From the NCBI RefSeq assembly GCF_900963305.1, contig NC_042526.1, positions 315,001-379,000 on the forward strand: a stretch of DNA of 64,000 bases, in the 5' to 3' direction. Origin of the DNA: Echeneis naucrates (Eukaryota > Chordata > Actinopteri > Carangiformes > Echeneidae). A model generated the notes under the pieces. It was not told the origin of the DNA and did no database searches. It was given only the letters and a program-made list of their open reading frames with translations. Position 1 is the stretch's first letter, and each line of letters opens with the position of its first letter. Below, one piece after another: positions 48,033 through 59,765 of this stretch. The position numbers and the translations under genes were made by a program.

Positions 48033-49708
48033 TCAGTCTCCATCGCTCATGTCTCCCAGTCCATCCTCTTCAGTCTTTCGTCCAATCACCTCCAGCTGCA
48101 CCGTCTTCTTCTGTCCTTTGTTCTCCACCTCTTTCTCCACCAGCTTCTCTGATTGGGCGTACCAAGGCCAAGGAGCGGCGCCATCGCAGCCACGGCCTCC
48201 TCTGCGAAAACCCCCTCGGCCAGCTCGTACCAACCCCCATCCCTGAAGCTGGACCTCAGACCCCTCCTCTTGGACCCCCCTGGTCTGGTCCAGCTCTTTG
48301 GCGCTGAGTGATGACATCCGGACGGGAACCGTGTTGCCGAACTTGGAGTAGTCGACGCAGTAACGGCCGTCCTCCTCGGTGATGATGGAGACAAAGCGCC
48401 GCCCCCACAGGATCTCCTCGGGGGTGTAGGAGGTCCGGGCTTGCATACTGATCCCCGTGGTCTCCACCACACCTGAAGAAAGAGAGGACACCACTGAGGC
48501 TTTATTACTGAAGCTGGATCAGATCCCTCAGGTCCAGGTGAGCGTGACCTCTGACCTTCCAGGATAACGATGATCTCCAGGTCCTCGGAGGACAGCGACT
48601 GGGCCGACAGCTCGTACAGCGGACTTCCTCTCTCCATGGTGTGGCTGATGATCAGAGGAGAGAGCAGGAAGATACCGTTGCTCCTCAGAGGATTCTCCAC
48701 CTGGATGTCCAGCTGACACACTGGGATGACCTCGCCTTCCGCCGTCACCGTTCGCCGGATCACCTGCAGCGAGAACCTCACGTTCAACAGCAGACTGACC
48801 CCACCCCCATTAGCTTAGCTTAGCATTAAGGCTGGAACAAACAGAAGTGGTTGTTTTCCCATGATGCTTTGCATTGCTCTGCTTTGTGTGTCTGACCTGC
48901 AGCTGGATGGTGGCTGAGAGGATCATACTCTTCCTCAGGTCTCCAACTCTGAACATGAAGGTCGGCCGACCGTTTCGAGGAGCGATGACAGCGTTTCTGG
49001 AGAAGATCAGAGTCTCTGCTCGCCGGTTGGCCTGAGCTGTCTTCATGAAGACGCAGCCGAGCATCACCGCGTTGATGATCAGCCCCAAAATGTTCTGAAT
49101 GATCAACACGGTGATGGCCAGAGGACACTCCTCCGTCACCATCCTGCCACCAAAACCGATGGTTACCTGGGGGGGAGGAGCCACATCTAATGAAGCATCA
49201 AAACCTGAACCAGGATCAACTGCCACCACCAGCCACGGCTCTCACCTGGACCTCGATGGAGAAGAGGAAGGCGGAGGTGAAGGACTGGATGGCGGTGACG
49301 CAGGGGACGGGCCCCGGATCGCCGGTGGGGTCACGGGGCTCCAGGTCTCCGTGGGCGAAGGCTATGAGCCACCAGATCATCGCGAAGAGCATCCAGGAGC
49401 AGAGGAAGGCCGAGGTGAAGATGAGGAGGGAATGCTGCCACTTCAGGTCCACCATGGTAGTGAAGACGTCCTGCAGGAAGCGACCCTGAAACAGGAAGTC
49501 AAAGTTAATACACCTGGAGATTGGCTCCATATCGGTCCTGCGGGTCTACCTGCTCTCTGATGTTCTTGTGAGCCACATTGCAGGACCCACTCTTGGTGAT
49601 GAATCGGGCTTTCTGAGATCTAGTGCGGCTCCGGTTTGGCTGGTTCTGGTCTTCAGCCAGACGGGTCAGCAGGAAGCCGTCCGGCAGGAGGCCCTTCCTG
49701 GCCAGCAT
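48033..49708 (-). CDS. Kir6-type inward-rectifier potassium channel (KATP pore subunit)
   Basis: Kir6 subunits form the tetrameric pore of ATP-sensitive K+ channels with SUR partners. Coding exons in gene order: 49550-49708, 49246-49485, 48897-49166, 48556-48763, 48033-48472, in phase, 438 residues. The start [11 protein letters not shown] resembles Kir6.1 and Kir6.2. Then come [21 protein letters not shown]1 ([20 protein letters not shown]), the pore helix [13 protein letters not shown], filter TIGFG (135-139), and M2 ([20 protein letters not shown]). The cytoplasmic part has [10 protein letters not shown] and DYSKFGNTV. Kir6.2 residue R50 is conserved and K185 is replaced by R, as in Kir6.1. 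The last 90 residues are unlike both, end MSDGD, and show no RKR retention motif. Human KCNJ11 has one coding exon and KCNJ8 two, so five is unusual. It may be the fish kcnj11-like (Kir6.3) gene or another paralogue. Confidence 0.9.
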
Positions 49709-52639
49709 GATGCTGCTGCTCACCTGCAGACACACACATACGTTGGTTCACTCACTTTAACCTCAGGGATCAGACTCTGAGTCCAGATGTGGGTCCCCAC
49801 AGACCCGGTGAGATCGAACTTCCACATCACAGGTGAATCTGAGTTTGAATCAACGACAGAAAAAAAGCTTCAGAGTCAAGGTGAGTTCTAACCTCTCGGG
49901 TCAGGAAGGCCGACGGGTCTGAATAATAAACACAGGCTGGCTGAAGGAGATCCTGTATGATGCTGATTATTTAGCATCAACAGAATGACGTCACACGGGC
50001 TAAACAGGTGAGGTACCTGCTCACGAGGCGGCAGCTCAGCGCGGCTTCCGGACTCTACCTGCTGCGGACGGTCTCCATCGTCCCCATCAGAGTCTCATCC
50101 GAACGAACAAAAACCTGGACCAGGGTCAAGTCACCCGTCACCACTAGAACTTCCGCTCATCTCCTTCAAAATAAAAGGGGAAACGCCAACAGTCACATGT
50201 CAAACTGGAGCAGCAGGAAGGTTTATGAACGTTCTTTAGTATAATATTTAAAAAAAAACAGCTGATCAGATGATAAGTGATTAGTCACCGTGATGATTTG
50301 GTTCCAAACTTTAACATGCTCAGAAATCTTTCAGCCTGGGGAGAACTTCATTTTGAAGGCTGACCGCAGGTTCCGGTACTCTGTGACGTCAGCAGTAAGG
50401 TGAACTTGCTCTGTCCAGCCTCTGCGGGGATTTTTTTTTTGCCCCCCAAAACACAGATTTGATCAAAGTCTTTTATATAAAAACACATTTTGGACAAACA
50501 TTGTTCACATTAGTGAACTTTAACAGACTCTTTCATTTGAATGTGTCAAAGAACTTTATCATCTGAATCTCAGAGGGGGAGGGGGTGGAGGAGGAGAGAG
50601 AAGGAGGAAGAGGGGGAGGGGGTGGAGGAGGAGAAAGAGGGGGAGGAGGAGGAGAGGAGGAGGAGGAGAGGAGGAGGAGGAGGAGGAGGGGGAGGAGGAA
50701 GAGGGGGAGGAGAGGAGGAGGAGGAGGAGGGGGAGGAGGAGGAGGAGGAGGAGGAGGAGGAGGAGGAGGAGGAGGGGGAGGGGGAGGAGGAGGAGGAGAG
50801 GAGGAGGAGGAGGAGGGGGAGGAGGAGAGGAGGAGGAGGAGGAGGAGGGGGAGGAGGAAGAGGGGGAGGGGTGGAGGAGGAGAAAGGGGAGGGGGAGGAG
50901 AGGAGGAGGAGGAGAAGGAGGAAGAGGGGGAGGGGGTGGAGGAGGAGGAGGAGGGGGAGGAGGAGGAGAGGAGGAGGAGGAGGAGGAGGGGGAGGAGGAA
51001 GAGGGGGAGGGGGTGGAGGAGGAGAAAGGGGAGGGGGAGGAGAGGAGGAGGAGGAGAAGGAGGAAGAGGGGGAGGGGGTGGAGGAGGAGGGGGAGGGGGT
51101 GGAGGAGGAGGACGAGGGGAGGATGTTTGATAAACACGCCGTGTGTGTGTCTGTTTGTGATGTCAGCATGGCAGTTGAAGAAGAAAAGTACAAGTTGCAT
51201 TTAATTTTAACTCTGAACTTGCGTCACAGGAAGTCACCACCCAGAAACACAACAATGTGGAAAGTAGGACACTGCAGCTTGTGGCTCTCTGTGGTGCAGG
51301 CGTTGAAGAACCCTCTGGAGGGCACGGAGAACTTGACCAAACCCAGCTCGTGGCGCTGGTCCCACCGATGGATGAGGCCCTGAGTGTCTGCTTGGCCAGA
51401 GTCACCACCATTGTGTAACCGTCCCTGCTGGACGAGGACCACTTGATGGTCCTGGATGTGCTTAGTCCCCCCAACAGCAGTGAAGATGTTTCCTTTTCTG
51501 GACCTGCTGCTGAAACAGGAACTCTGAAGGAAGCAGCGGCACCTGGTATAGGGGCGGAGTCAAATAGGCCCAAATCAGAGAACACAACTGATACACCTGT
51601 AGGCGGACGGGACTACGACCTTCAGCTTCCTGTCCCGTACACCATGTTACTGCCAGACTGCTCCGCCAACACAAATGCCAATGAGGCGCCCCCCTGCTCC
51701 GGGGAGAGACGCCGCTGAGGTGGACAGGAAGCCAAACCAGGACATGAGTTCCTTCAGTGGGACAGAACGTCTGTGGACAGAAACAGATTGTTTCTGGAAA
51801 GATCAAGAGATGACTTGAAGAGAGAGGGGAGGCTGAGATGATGACAGAAAAGGAGGGGGTCCTTCAGACTGATGACTGCAGATCTGGACCCAGACCAGCT
51901 GGTTAAGAAACTGTGACTGTGACCCCACGTGGCCCCCACTCAGAAACATGTCAGTCAGGTTCTCAGCGATTCATCGAGGTCTGGTTTTGGTGAATCCCGG
52001 GGCTGGACCTGATGCCAGCGGACTCTGGGTCAACATCAGCTTCACCTGCATGCTGTCTGACTGGTAGGAACTTAGAGAACCAGGACCAGGACCAGCACTC
52101 AGGTCAGACCCAGAACCTTCTGACTGGACCACTGTCACCCCCCCGCCGTCTTTTATTTTTGTGTGACGTTGGTAGTGACATCAACAGGAAGTGGATGTCA
52201 TGTGACTGCGGAGTCTAAAACCTGATGACGTGATCTGTCAGAGTGAATAAAGACTCCATACGTCCTCACCAACATCATCACTCACTGTAACTATGGATTA
52301 ATCCACCGAAGAAAGTAGTCCCTAACAAACATGATGTCCTGTTTGACTGTCGGACTAAATGAAACCAGAAATAAATATGTAATAAAGTATGAACATGGTG
52401 ACGTATCACTGCCGATGAAGCTAAGCTAATTGCTCATAGTTTGTCTGCATAACATTGAACATCTGTACACACATTTGATCAGCTGATCAACAATCAAAAA
52501 GTTGTTGAAGACAAAGATTTTAAATCCTCTCAGTTATTTTATTAAAAATGAATTTGATTAATCAAAATTATGTTAAATTAATTTTATTGATTAAAACATT
52601 TTTTTCATCTTAAACGAATCAAACATGAGAAGTCTCTGT
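49709..52639. other. Region upstream of the Kir6 gene, no firm gene
   Basis: Kir6 upstream sequence includes an acceptor-like TGTCTGCAG|GTGAGC just before its ATG, so a noncoding exon probably lies further up. A polypurine tract occupies 50572-51120. From 51200 to 51800 the minus strand has short open frames with no family I recognise. 52000-52600 shows nothing coding. Confidence 0.5.
50572..51120. repeat. Near-pure polypurine (GGA/GAGG) tract
   Basis: About 550 bases composed almost only of G and A on this strand (GAGGAGGAG, GAGGGGGAGG), with occasional T in GGTGGAGG. Longer blocks of 60-120 bases are duplicated within it. Open frames run through it on both strands because of its composition; none is taken as a gene. 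Such tracts can form triplex or G-quadruplex structures. Confidence 0.95.
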
Positions 52640-53105
52640 TTACGTTTAAGCCAAGCCCCGCCCTCCTGAGCTGCCGGTCATGTGACGTCGGGCCGCGGCG
52701 GGCGGAGTGACCGAACGCACCCGCCTCCCGGAGCCGAGGGACGGGATGAGGAGCCGCTCCGGTGACGGTAACGGGTTTATTCACCGATCGGGTCCGGGGG
52801 AGATGGCCTGAAGCTCCGGCAGGCGGCCGCCGCCACACGGAGCTGAAGCTGCCGGGAGCCGGAGCCTGGGACCGGGCTGAAGCCTCCGGTCCGCCGCGGG
52901 TTGTCGTTAGCTGCCCGCGCTAGCTGCCCCGTCCTTTACCGGAGGACCGGGGGTCGATCCTCCGGGGACACGGAGGACCACCGGGGGGGGTCACCGACAC
53001 GGTCAGCGTCCCCCAGCGCTGCGGCCCCGGGCGGCCGGAGGACGGGGGGCGGCGGAGAGCTGCGGTTAGCATCGGGCCTGAACAGCACCCCCCCCGGAGC
53101 CCCCC
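52640..53105 (+). promoter_or_regulatory. CpG island promoter of the four-module trihelix gene
   Basis: Abrupt rise in GC and CpG (GTCGGGCCGCGGCGGGCGGAG, GGCGGCCGCCGCC) ending at the first ATG at 53106. TGACGTCGGG resembles a CRE half-site. No TATA box was seen. It is typical of a housekeeping-type promoter; assignment is by composition and position. Confidence 0.65.
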
Positions 53106-56100
53106 ATGATGGAGTCCGCTCTGAACCCGCTGCCTCCGTTCGCCGAAAACTCCTATAAGAGTAAGTACGGGGGTCTGATACCTGGAGGTACCTGTACAGG
53201 TGGACTGGTGACGTCAGTGTTTATGACCTTTGACCCCGCAGTGACAGAGGAGGACGTGAAGAGGCTGATCGAGTTCAGGGCGTCCAACGAGGCTCTGTTC
53301 ACCGGGAAGAGGAACTCTGCCAAGATCGCATGGAGGTACGAGTCAGAGTCCAGGTCTGGGTCTGAGTCTGAGTCCAGGTCAGAGTCCAGGTCAGAGTCCA
53401 GGTCAGAGTCCAGGTCAGAGTCCAGGTCAGAGTCCCGGTATGAGTCAAAGTCAGAGTCCAGGTCAGAGTCTGAGTCTGAGTCCAGGTCAGAGTCCAGGTC
53501 AGAGTCCAGGTCTGAGTCCAGGTCAGAGTCCAGGTCAGAGTCCCGGTATGAGTCAAAGTCAGAGTCCAAGGTCTGAGTCTAAGTCAGAGTCTGAGTCCAG
53601 GTCTGGGTCCAGGTGTGGTCTCAGGTCTGGTCTGTTGGAGGTCTCACCTGTTCTGTCTCCCTCAGCACCATCCTTAGAGGTCTGGGTCTGGAGGGGAAGC
53701 TGACGGCCGACCAGATCGCCAAGAAATGGGACAACCTGCGGACGAAGTACAAGGTACCGTGCGCCGCCGCCGCCGCCGTCATGCAACAGGAAGTGGCCTG
53801 GTTTATATCGTTTTAGCTCTGTGACCTGTGACAGGTAAATCTCTCCTTCTCTCTGGAGGCTGTTCAGTCACTGTGACAGGAGGAGGTCCTGGTCCGGCTC
53901 TGGTCCAGGTTTTAGGGAGGACCCGTGGTCTTCCAGCAGGAGTCTGACCCCTTGTCGTCCTCTGCAGGACCTGAAGCAGCCCTACCAGGGCCAGGACTCC
54001 ATGGGGGGCGCGGTGGAGTCGTGGCCGTGGTTCCACATCATGGATGAGGCCATGCAGGGTCGACTCTACAACAGCAGCCTGGTACTGAGCCCGGACGCCA
54101 TCGTCAACGCTGGTCACCGTGGCAACAGCCAACCTAACCACAACCAGGAGAACACAGACATCCTGGAGTTCCTCATCAAGACGGAGATGGAGGACACGGT
54201 GGCTGCAGAGGCAGCAGAGGACGATGGGACGGCGCACACAGAGGCCCCGCCCCCTGAGGGCGTGCCCATGGGCTGGAGGAGGATGACCGAGTGCTCCTAT
54301 AAAAGTAGGCAGAGCTTCCTGACGCCGCTGTGACATCGCAGACCGTGAACACAAGTTTTTACTGACTCAGCTAAAACGTAGTGGGCCGTGGTCAGGATCA
54401 GGATCAGGATCAGGATCTGAGTCAGGATCAGAGTCAGGATCAGGATCAGAGTCAGGATCAGGATCATGATGGGAGTCAGGATCAGACTCAGGATCAGGAT
54501 CGGAGTCAGGATCAGGATCAGGATCAGAGTCAGGATCAGGATCATGATGGGAGTCAGGATCAGACTCAGGATCAGGATCGGAGTCAGGATCAGGATCAGG
54601 ATCAGACTCAGACTCAGGATCGGAGTCAGGATCAGAGTCAGGATCAGGATCAGGATCATGATGGGAGTCAGGATCAGACTCAGGATCAGGATCATGATGG
54701 GAGTCATGATCAGACTCAGACTCAGGATCTGGGTCAGGACTCAGACCAGAACAAAGCAGGACTGATGATGGGGGTCAGTCAGTTTCAGCCTTTTCATCTG
54801 TTCGTGTTGTGTGTCTGTTTTTGTCCATGCTGCCTGTTTGTGCGTCACAAACTCGTCTTCCTGTCAGTGACGGAGCCGGAGACGGAGCGGATGATCAAAC
54901 TGAGAGCTGCCAACGAGTCGCTCTTCACCGGCAGGAAACATTCAGCCAAACCGGCCTGGAGGTGAGTTCACCACCTGGAGCCGGTCTGTGGACCGAGCCC
55001 TTCACCCGGATGGGTCCGGTTTTCAGCGTGTCGTTCCTGTGCTGCAGAGCCATCCTGTATGAGCTGGGCCTTCAGGGGAAACTGACCACAGACCAGTTGG
55101 CCAAGAAGTGGGACAACCTGAAGAGGAGATACAAGGCAGGTGAAGCGTTCTGTCTGTGACGTCACACAGTGTGAGAGCTTCTGTTCAGTCAGGGAATGTT
55201 CGCCACTTAGATTCTCTCTTGATTGTTTTTTTTTTTTTGGATGAAACATCAGATGATACTGAGAGCAGAACAGCTGGATCTTCAGCACCAACAAATGTCT
55301 GATATTTTTACTTAAAAATGACTAAAAAGATAAATAAACAAAGTCACTGCAGATAAGTTTTGAGCTATTATTGTTCAAAATACGTTGTTATCTTAGTACC
55401 TAGCCTTGGTTCTCCTCCAGGAGCTGAAGTTTCCAGCTCGTGGCGTGGAGACCAACCCCAGCTCTTGGCCCTGGTTCTACCGAATGAATGATGCCATGGA
55501 GGGACGCTTCGCTGGCGCCGCCCCTATCCTCACGCCCATCGTGGAGGACGAAGACGAAGACTGTGAGCCGCTGTCACCGACACCAAAGAAACGAGCCCGT
55601 CGGACCCGAGGGGGCATGGCCGAGTTTCTGACTGAGTCTGAGATGGATCTGCTGGTCGACAACGAGGACAAGAACGGGTCCACGGCGCTGGGAGAGCTGC
55701 AACGGATGGCAGAGTTCACCTACAAACGTGAGCAGCAGAGCAGAGTGGACCAGGAGGGGTCTGGGGGGGGCGATCTGACCGAGGTCCGTCTGTTATTAAG
55801 GGTGCTTGTTTTACAGTGACAGAAGAAGATACCAGGCGGCTCATCGAGCTACGAGCTGCCAACGAGTCGCTGTTCACGGGGAGGAGGAACACAGCTAAAC
55901 CAGCATGGAGGTGAAAATGTTTGGAAGCAGCTGCAGAAGTAGAAATCATCTGGACTGAAAAGATGAATCAGCTGACCTTTTATTATTGTTGTTATGTAGA
56001 GAAAAATATTATTACCAAAGGTACTAAAAGGTAACGTTTCATATTAATGGCCATATTTTATTTATTTTAAAGGTCTGTATTTCAATATGACTTTCACTCC

Positions 56101-57835
56101 ATCGTTGAGTTGTTAACAGGTGTTTTGTCCTCAGAGGGATCGTGAAGGAGATGGGTCTGACAGGGAAGATCACACCTGACCAGGTCGCTAAGAAGTGGGA
56201 CAACCTGAAGACCAAGTTCAAGGTGACGTTCAACAGACGGGTAGACTCGTCTGGAGCCGCCGCTTGTTTTCTGAGATGCAAATGAAAATGTGGCGAGGAA
56301 AGGAAAAAGTGAAAGAGGAAGAGAAGGCTGAATGTAAAAGGGTTCACCTCCTGTCTCCTTCTGCTCACCTCCAGGACCTGAAGTTCCCCCCCCGGGGAAT
56401 GGAGAACCAGACCAACCCCGCCTCCTGGCCCTGGTTCCAGCTGATGAGCGATGCTCTGGAGGGACGCTTGGCGGGGAAAGCTCCAAGAGTGACGCCTGTC
56501 TGGACCAACGAGGAGGACGCCGTCTTTGTCTCGTCTCCTCCCCCGGACAGAGACTGTCTTATGGTGGAGAGGGGCAGCGTGTCAGAGCTGGAGAGCATGG
56601 TGGGCGGGGACAACGCTGAGGCTGATGGGAACATCACATACATCGACGCCAGCGGAGAAGAATGTTCAACTCCCTCCGACCTGTCTTATAAAAGTAAGAG
56701 TGCAGGTGGGCGGAGCTTGTGGGTGGAAGGGGTGTGGTCAGTCAGTCAATGATATCAGCAATTGGTTCTTATGTTGAAATCTTAGTTTTTTTACCGTGAT
56801 GACATCTGATCTTTATCAACTGTGTGTGTGTCAGTGACGGATCAGGACACCAGGAAGATGATTAAACTTCGAGCTGCTAATGAAGTTTTGTTCACTGGGA
56901 GGAGAAACGCTGCCAAAGCTGCCTGGAAGTGAGCTGCTGTGTGTTGTGGTTGTTTCTGGTGCTACATTTTTCCCGCCTGTCTCTGTGTTAACGTGTGTGC
57001 CCCCCCGACAGGGCCATTCTGAAGGAGCTGGGCCTGCAGGGGAGAGTTTCAACCTACCAGATGGCCAAGAAGTGGGACAATCTGAAGAGGAGGTACAAGG
57101 TAACTGCAGGACAACTTTCAGAGGCAGATTAATCCACATCTGGGGCCGTACTCAGTCTTTCAGGAAGTAATCCACCCTTCTTTACTTTCTTCCTTTCCTT
57201 CTTTTGTCTGTCCTCCACTCCTTTTCTCGGACCTTCTTTATTTTGCCCCCCCCCCCCACCTTCAGGATCTGAAGTATCCTCCTGTGGGGATGGAGAGCGT
57301 TGTGGATGGTGCCTCCTCCTGGCCGTGGTTTCACCTGATGAACGAAGCCATGGAGGGCCGGCTGGCGAACAGCGCCCCCCTCCTCACCCCTGTCACCCAG
57401 GACGATGAGCAGCACGCTGACCCCACCCCCAGAAACAGGTCCCGCTCCACCCTCCCCCCTCCACCGGCTTCTTCCTCAGACTACGGACAGGAAACTTTCT
57501 GCGAGGCGGCGGAGCAGAGCCAGCGGAGTGCAGAGGTGTGCGATGGGCCGCTGGGGGGGCTGGACAGAGAGTGGGAAATGGTCGAGCGGGAGAGGACGGC
57601 GCTGGAGAGAGAGAGGGAGATGGTGGAGAGAGATCGGGCAGCAGTGGAGAGAGAGAGGGCGGCGGTGCAGGCAGAGAGGTTGTGGTTGGAGAGAGAGCGA
57701 GCAGCGGTGGAGCGGGACAGAGCTATGTTGGAGCAGGAGCGGGCAGCGCTGGGCCGAGAGCGGGAAGTCCTGGACCAGAGAGCCCTGATGCTGAACTCGG
57801 TGGGACACTCCGGACACCTGAACGCCCTCATGTAG
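53106..57835 (+). CDS. Protein with four tandem trihelix/SANT-like DNA-binding modules
   Basis: Exons 53106-53160, 53242-53335, 53666-53753, 53968-54304, 54868-54961, 55048-55135, 55421-55727, 55817-55910, 56135-56222, 56375-56693, 56835-56928, 57012-57099, 57266-57835 join in phase to 771 residues. After an 18-residue lead the same three-exon module occurs four times (about 19-191, 192-354, 355-521, 522-771). Exon a is 94 bp ([19 protein letters not shown], then [11 protein letters not shown]). Exon b is 88 bp ([20 protein letters not shown]). Exon c is variable, opening DLKFPPRG then SWPWFxxMxEAMEGRL, followed by an acidic linker ending in a YK dipeptide. Exons a+b make one Myb/SANT-type trihelix fold (Myb_DNA-bind_4-like). 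The last linker is a long ER-rich coiled coil (about 675-755). A nuclear DNA-binding role is inferred. I do not recognise a named vertebrate gene. The first ATG could also be 53109. Confidence 0.9.
53340..53610. repeat. 12-bp minisatellite GAGTCCAGGTCA in intron 2
   Basis: Tandem GAGTCCAGGTCA with variants GAGTCTGAGTCT and GAGTCCCGGTAT, starting within five bases of the exon 2 donor. A block of about 110 bases occurs twice. It is open on both strands by periodicity. Confidence 0.93.
54390..54735. repeat. GGATCAGGATCAGAGTCA minisatellite in intron 4
   Basis: Hexamer-based array (GGATCA, GAGTCA, GACTCA) with a longer unit marked by GGATCATGATGGGAGTCA recurring four times. It lies between modules 1 and 2 of the trihelix gene. 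Not coding. Confidence 0.93.
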
Positions 57836-59169
57836 ACCAGCATGCTCTGAGGACGTGGACCGTCCGACGGAGGGCGGAGCCAGACCCCCTCAAGTCTGGG
57901 TGGAGAGCCAGTTTGGGTCAGGGCTGTTGGTCTGGACAGAAATATCTGAACCTCCATCAGCTTCCTGTCATTGAACTCCTCTGTTCTGAGCAGCAGGTTG
58001 AAGTGAGACGCCCACCCCCCCGTCAGAGGAGACTCTGAATGATTCATTTCCATGAAATGTGACAGACTCCGTTCAGCTTCGCTCTCGTTGCTCTGGTTCA
58101 CTTTTGTTGCATGAAGTCACTTTGTGCTTTCACCTTCAGTGATGCTGTCCTGACCAACACTCAGAGCTGCACATGAACGCATCCAGAGCTCTGAAGCTGT
58201 GTTGCCTTCAATGCAGCTGTCACTCTGTGGCTCTTCCATGATTGTGGACATGAGTGTGTCACAGTCGTGCATTAAATGGTCACACTTGATGACCTTTGAC
58301 CCCAGCCGATTCAGTAACATCCGATCAGATGATTAAACCTACTAATAGTTGAAGAGGCTAATATTTTACATTTAGCTTAGCATTCATCTAAATGCCTGCA
58401 AAACATGGCTTACAGCTCCACCAATCAGAGTGAAGCCTGACAGGTGGAGGGTGGGGAAATGACCCCAAACAACTCACTGCTGTGTCCTGATGTAATGTAA
58501 AGGTCCACATGGTAACTGCTCCAGGCTTTTATTTTGAAGGGTTGCTCTCCATAAAAAGATGTATTTTTGTCAGGCTTCTCTCTGGAGCTCCAAGAACAAC
58601 AGTCAGCCAATCAGAGGCGAGGTCAGGTCCTCAGACAGGAAGAGAGATCTTATACCTGCTGTGAAGGGAACGAAACCTGAAACAAATGAACTCCTGACCT
58701 CTGGACCGGGCTGTGATGCGTTTTAGTGTTTCCCACACAGGATGTTGTCAGTTCTGTCTTTATTTACAAAATAAAACGTTTCCTTGTTTCTTGACTTTTA
58801 TAAAACATTTGTTGGAAACATTACTTCCTGTTGATCCTTCAAAACATCCAGATGAAAAATATAAAAACTTTTACCTCCAGCTGTGACTGTTTCTGCTCAC
58901 ACTGTTGATGATTATTGTGTGTACAGACAGCAGAAACCAACAAACGTAGATAAAATGTTCAAAGATCACACAGGAAATTGATCAGACAGTTCACACCTGG
59001 ACTCAGGTCTCTGTCACTGAATTGCTCTGGATACTGAATCCTGAAAGAAAAATTATCAGCTGTTTGATGAATTATTTGTTTCAGTTGGATCAAGTGATGA
59101 TATTAGTGAATGAACCCGCCAGCTGAGGAGGAGAATGTGGCTCTGACCTGCTCTGGACTCTGTCCTGAT

Positions 59170-59300
59170 TGGGTGGTCCAGTCTGTCAGTCACACAGTAA
59201 CCCCGCCCCCAACCCCTCCTCTCCTTCCTGCTCTGTTTCCCTCTAAATGGAGCTTCATTTAAAAAATTATCATGTTCTGAAGGAAAATGTTTACTGAGAT
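59170..59300 (+). repeat. 'tagacttcaa' repeat family, partial copy 4
   Basis: Matches the 5' part of the family: GTCAGTCACACAGTAACCCC, GTTTCCCTCTAAATGGAGC, then TTTAAAAAATTA and ATCATGTT as in 33135-33300. The end block is missing. Confidence 0.65.
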
Positions 59301-59639
59301 AACTGAACACAACCTCACCTGCTGCCCACACACAGATATTGCCTTCATCCACTGACGGTCTGGACAGATCAGATCTGATCTGATCACTAGTCAGAGCAGA
59401 GGATCTGCTCCTCCATCCTAATTGGCTGACTGAGCTGTTCTTCCTGTTGCTCCTGACAGAGGAGGTATAAAAATGCACTGAGATGATGTTTGGTTTTGAA
59501 ATCACAAATATATCCTCTAATGGAACCCTTCAAATTAAAAGACTGGAGAAGTTGAAGTCCTTTAATAGCAAACTTTATTGAACTCTGAGTGGAAGTTAAC
59601 AGTAAAGTGAAAAACTCTTCTTCTCTTCTCTCTCTTTCT

Positions 59640-59765
59640 TTTTGTAATCTTATTATTACTCAGTTATCCCGTTGTGTTTCATATGTTCGATGCTGCTGTA
59701 ACGTGCAAAATTCTCCACTGAGGGACAAATAAAGGTTATCTTATTTTATCTAATCTTATTTCATC
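59640..59765 (+). repeat. LINE/SINE-type 3' tail fragment
   Basis: GCTGCTGTAACGTGCAAAATT, TCTCCACTGAGGGAC and AATAAAGGTTATCTTATTTT followed by TATCTAATCTTATT resemble the conserved 3' end of fish LINEs and their SINEs ('..aatttccccactgtgggac.aataaag(tatct)n'). The 5' part is absent. Confidence 0.7.

Noticed and set aside
50541-51383. Long Gly/Glu/Arg-rich and Pro/Ser/Leu-rich frames on both strands
   Set aside because: They come from the polypurine tract; several frames are open at once.
51163-51585. 140-codon minus-strand frame taken as a gene
   Set aside because: No start context, splice partner or family recognised; listed only as a finding to check.
54297-54965. Frames of 136 and 194 codons
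   Set aside because: They are built from the GGATCA/GAGTCA intronic array; only the 3' end contains a real exon (54868-54961).
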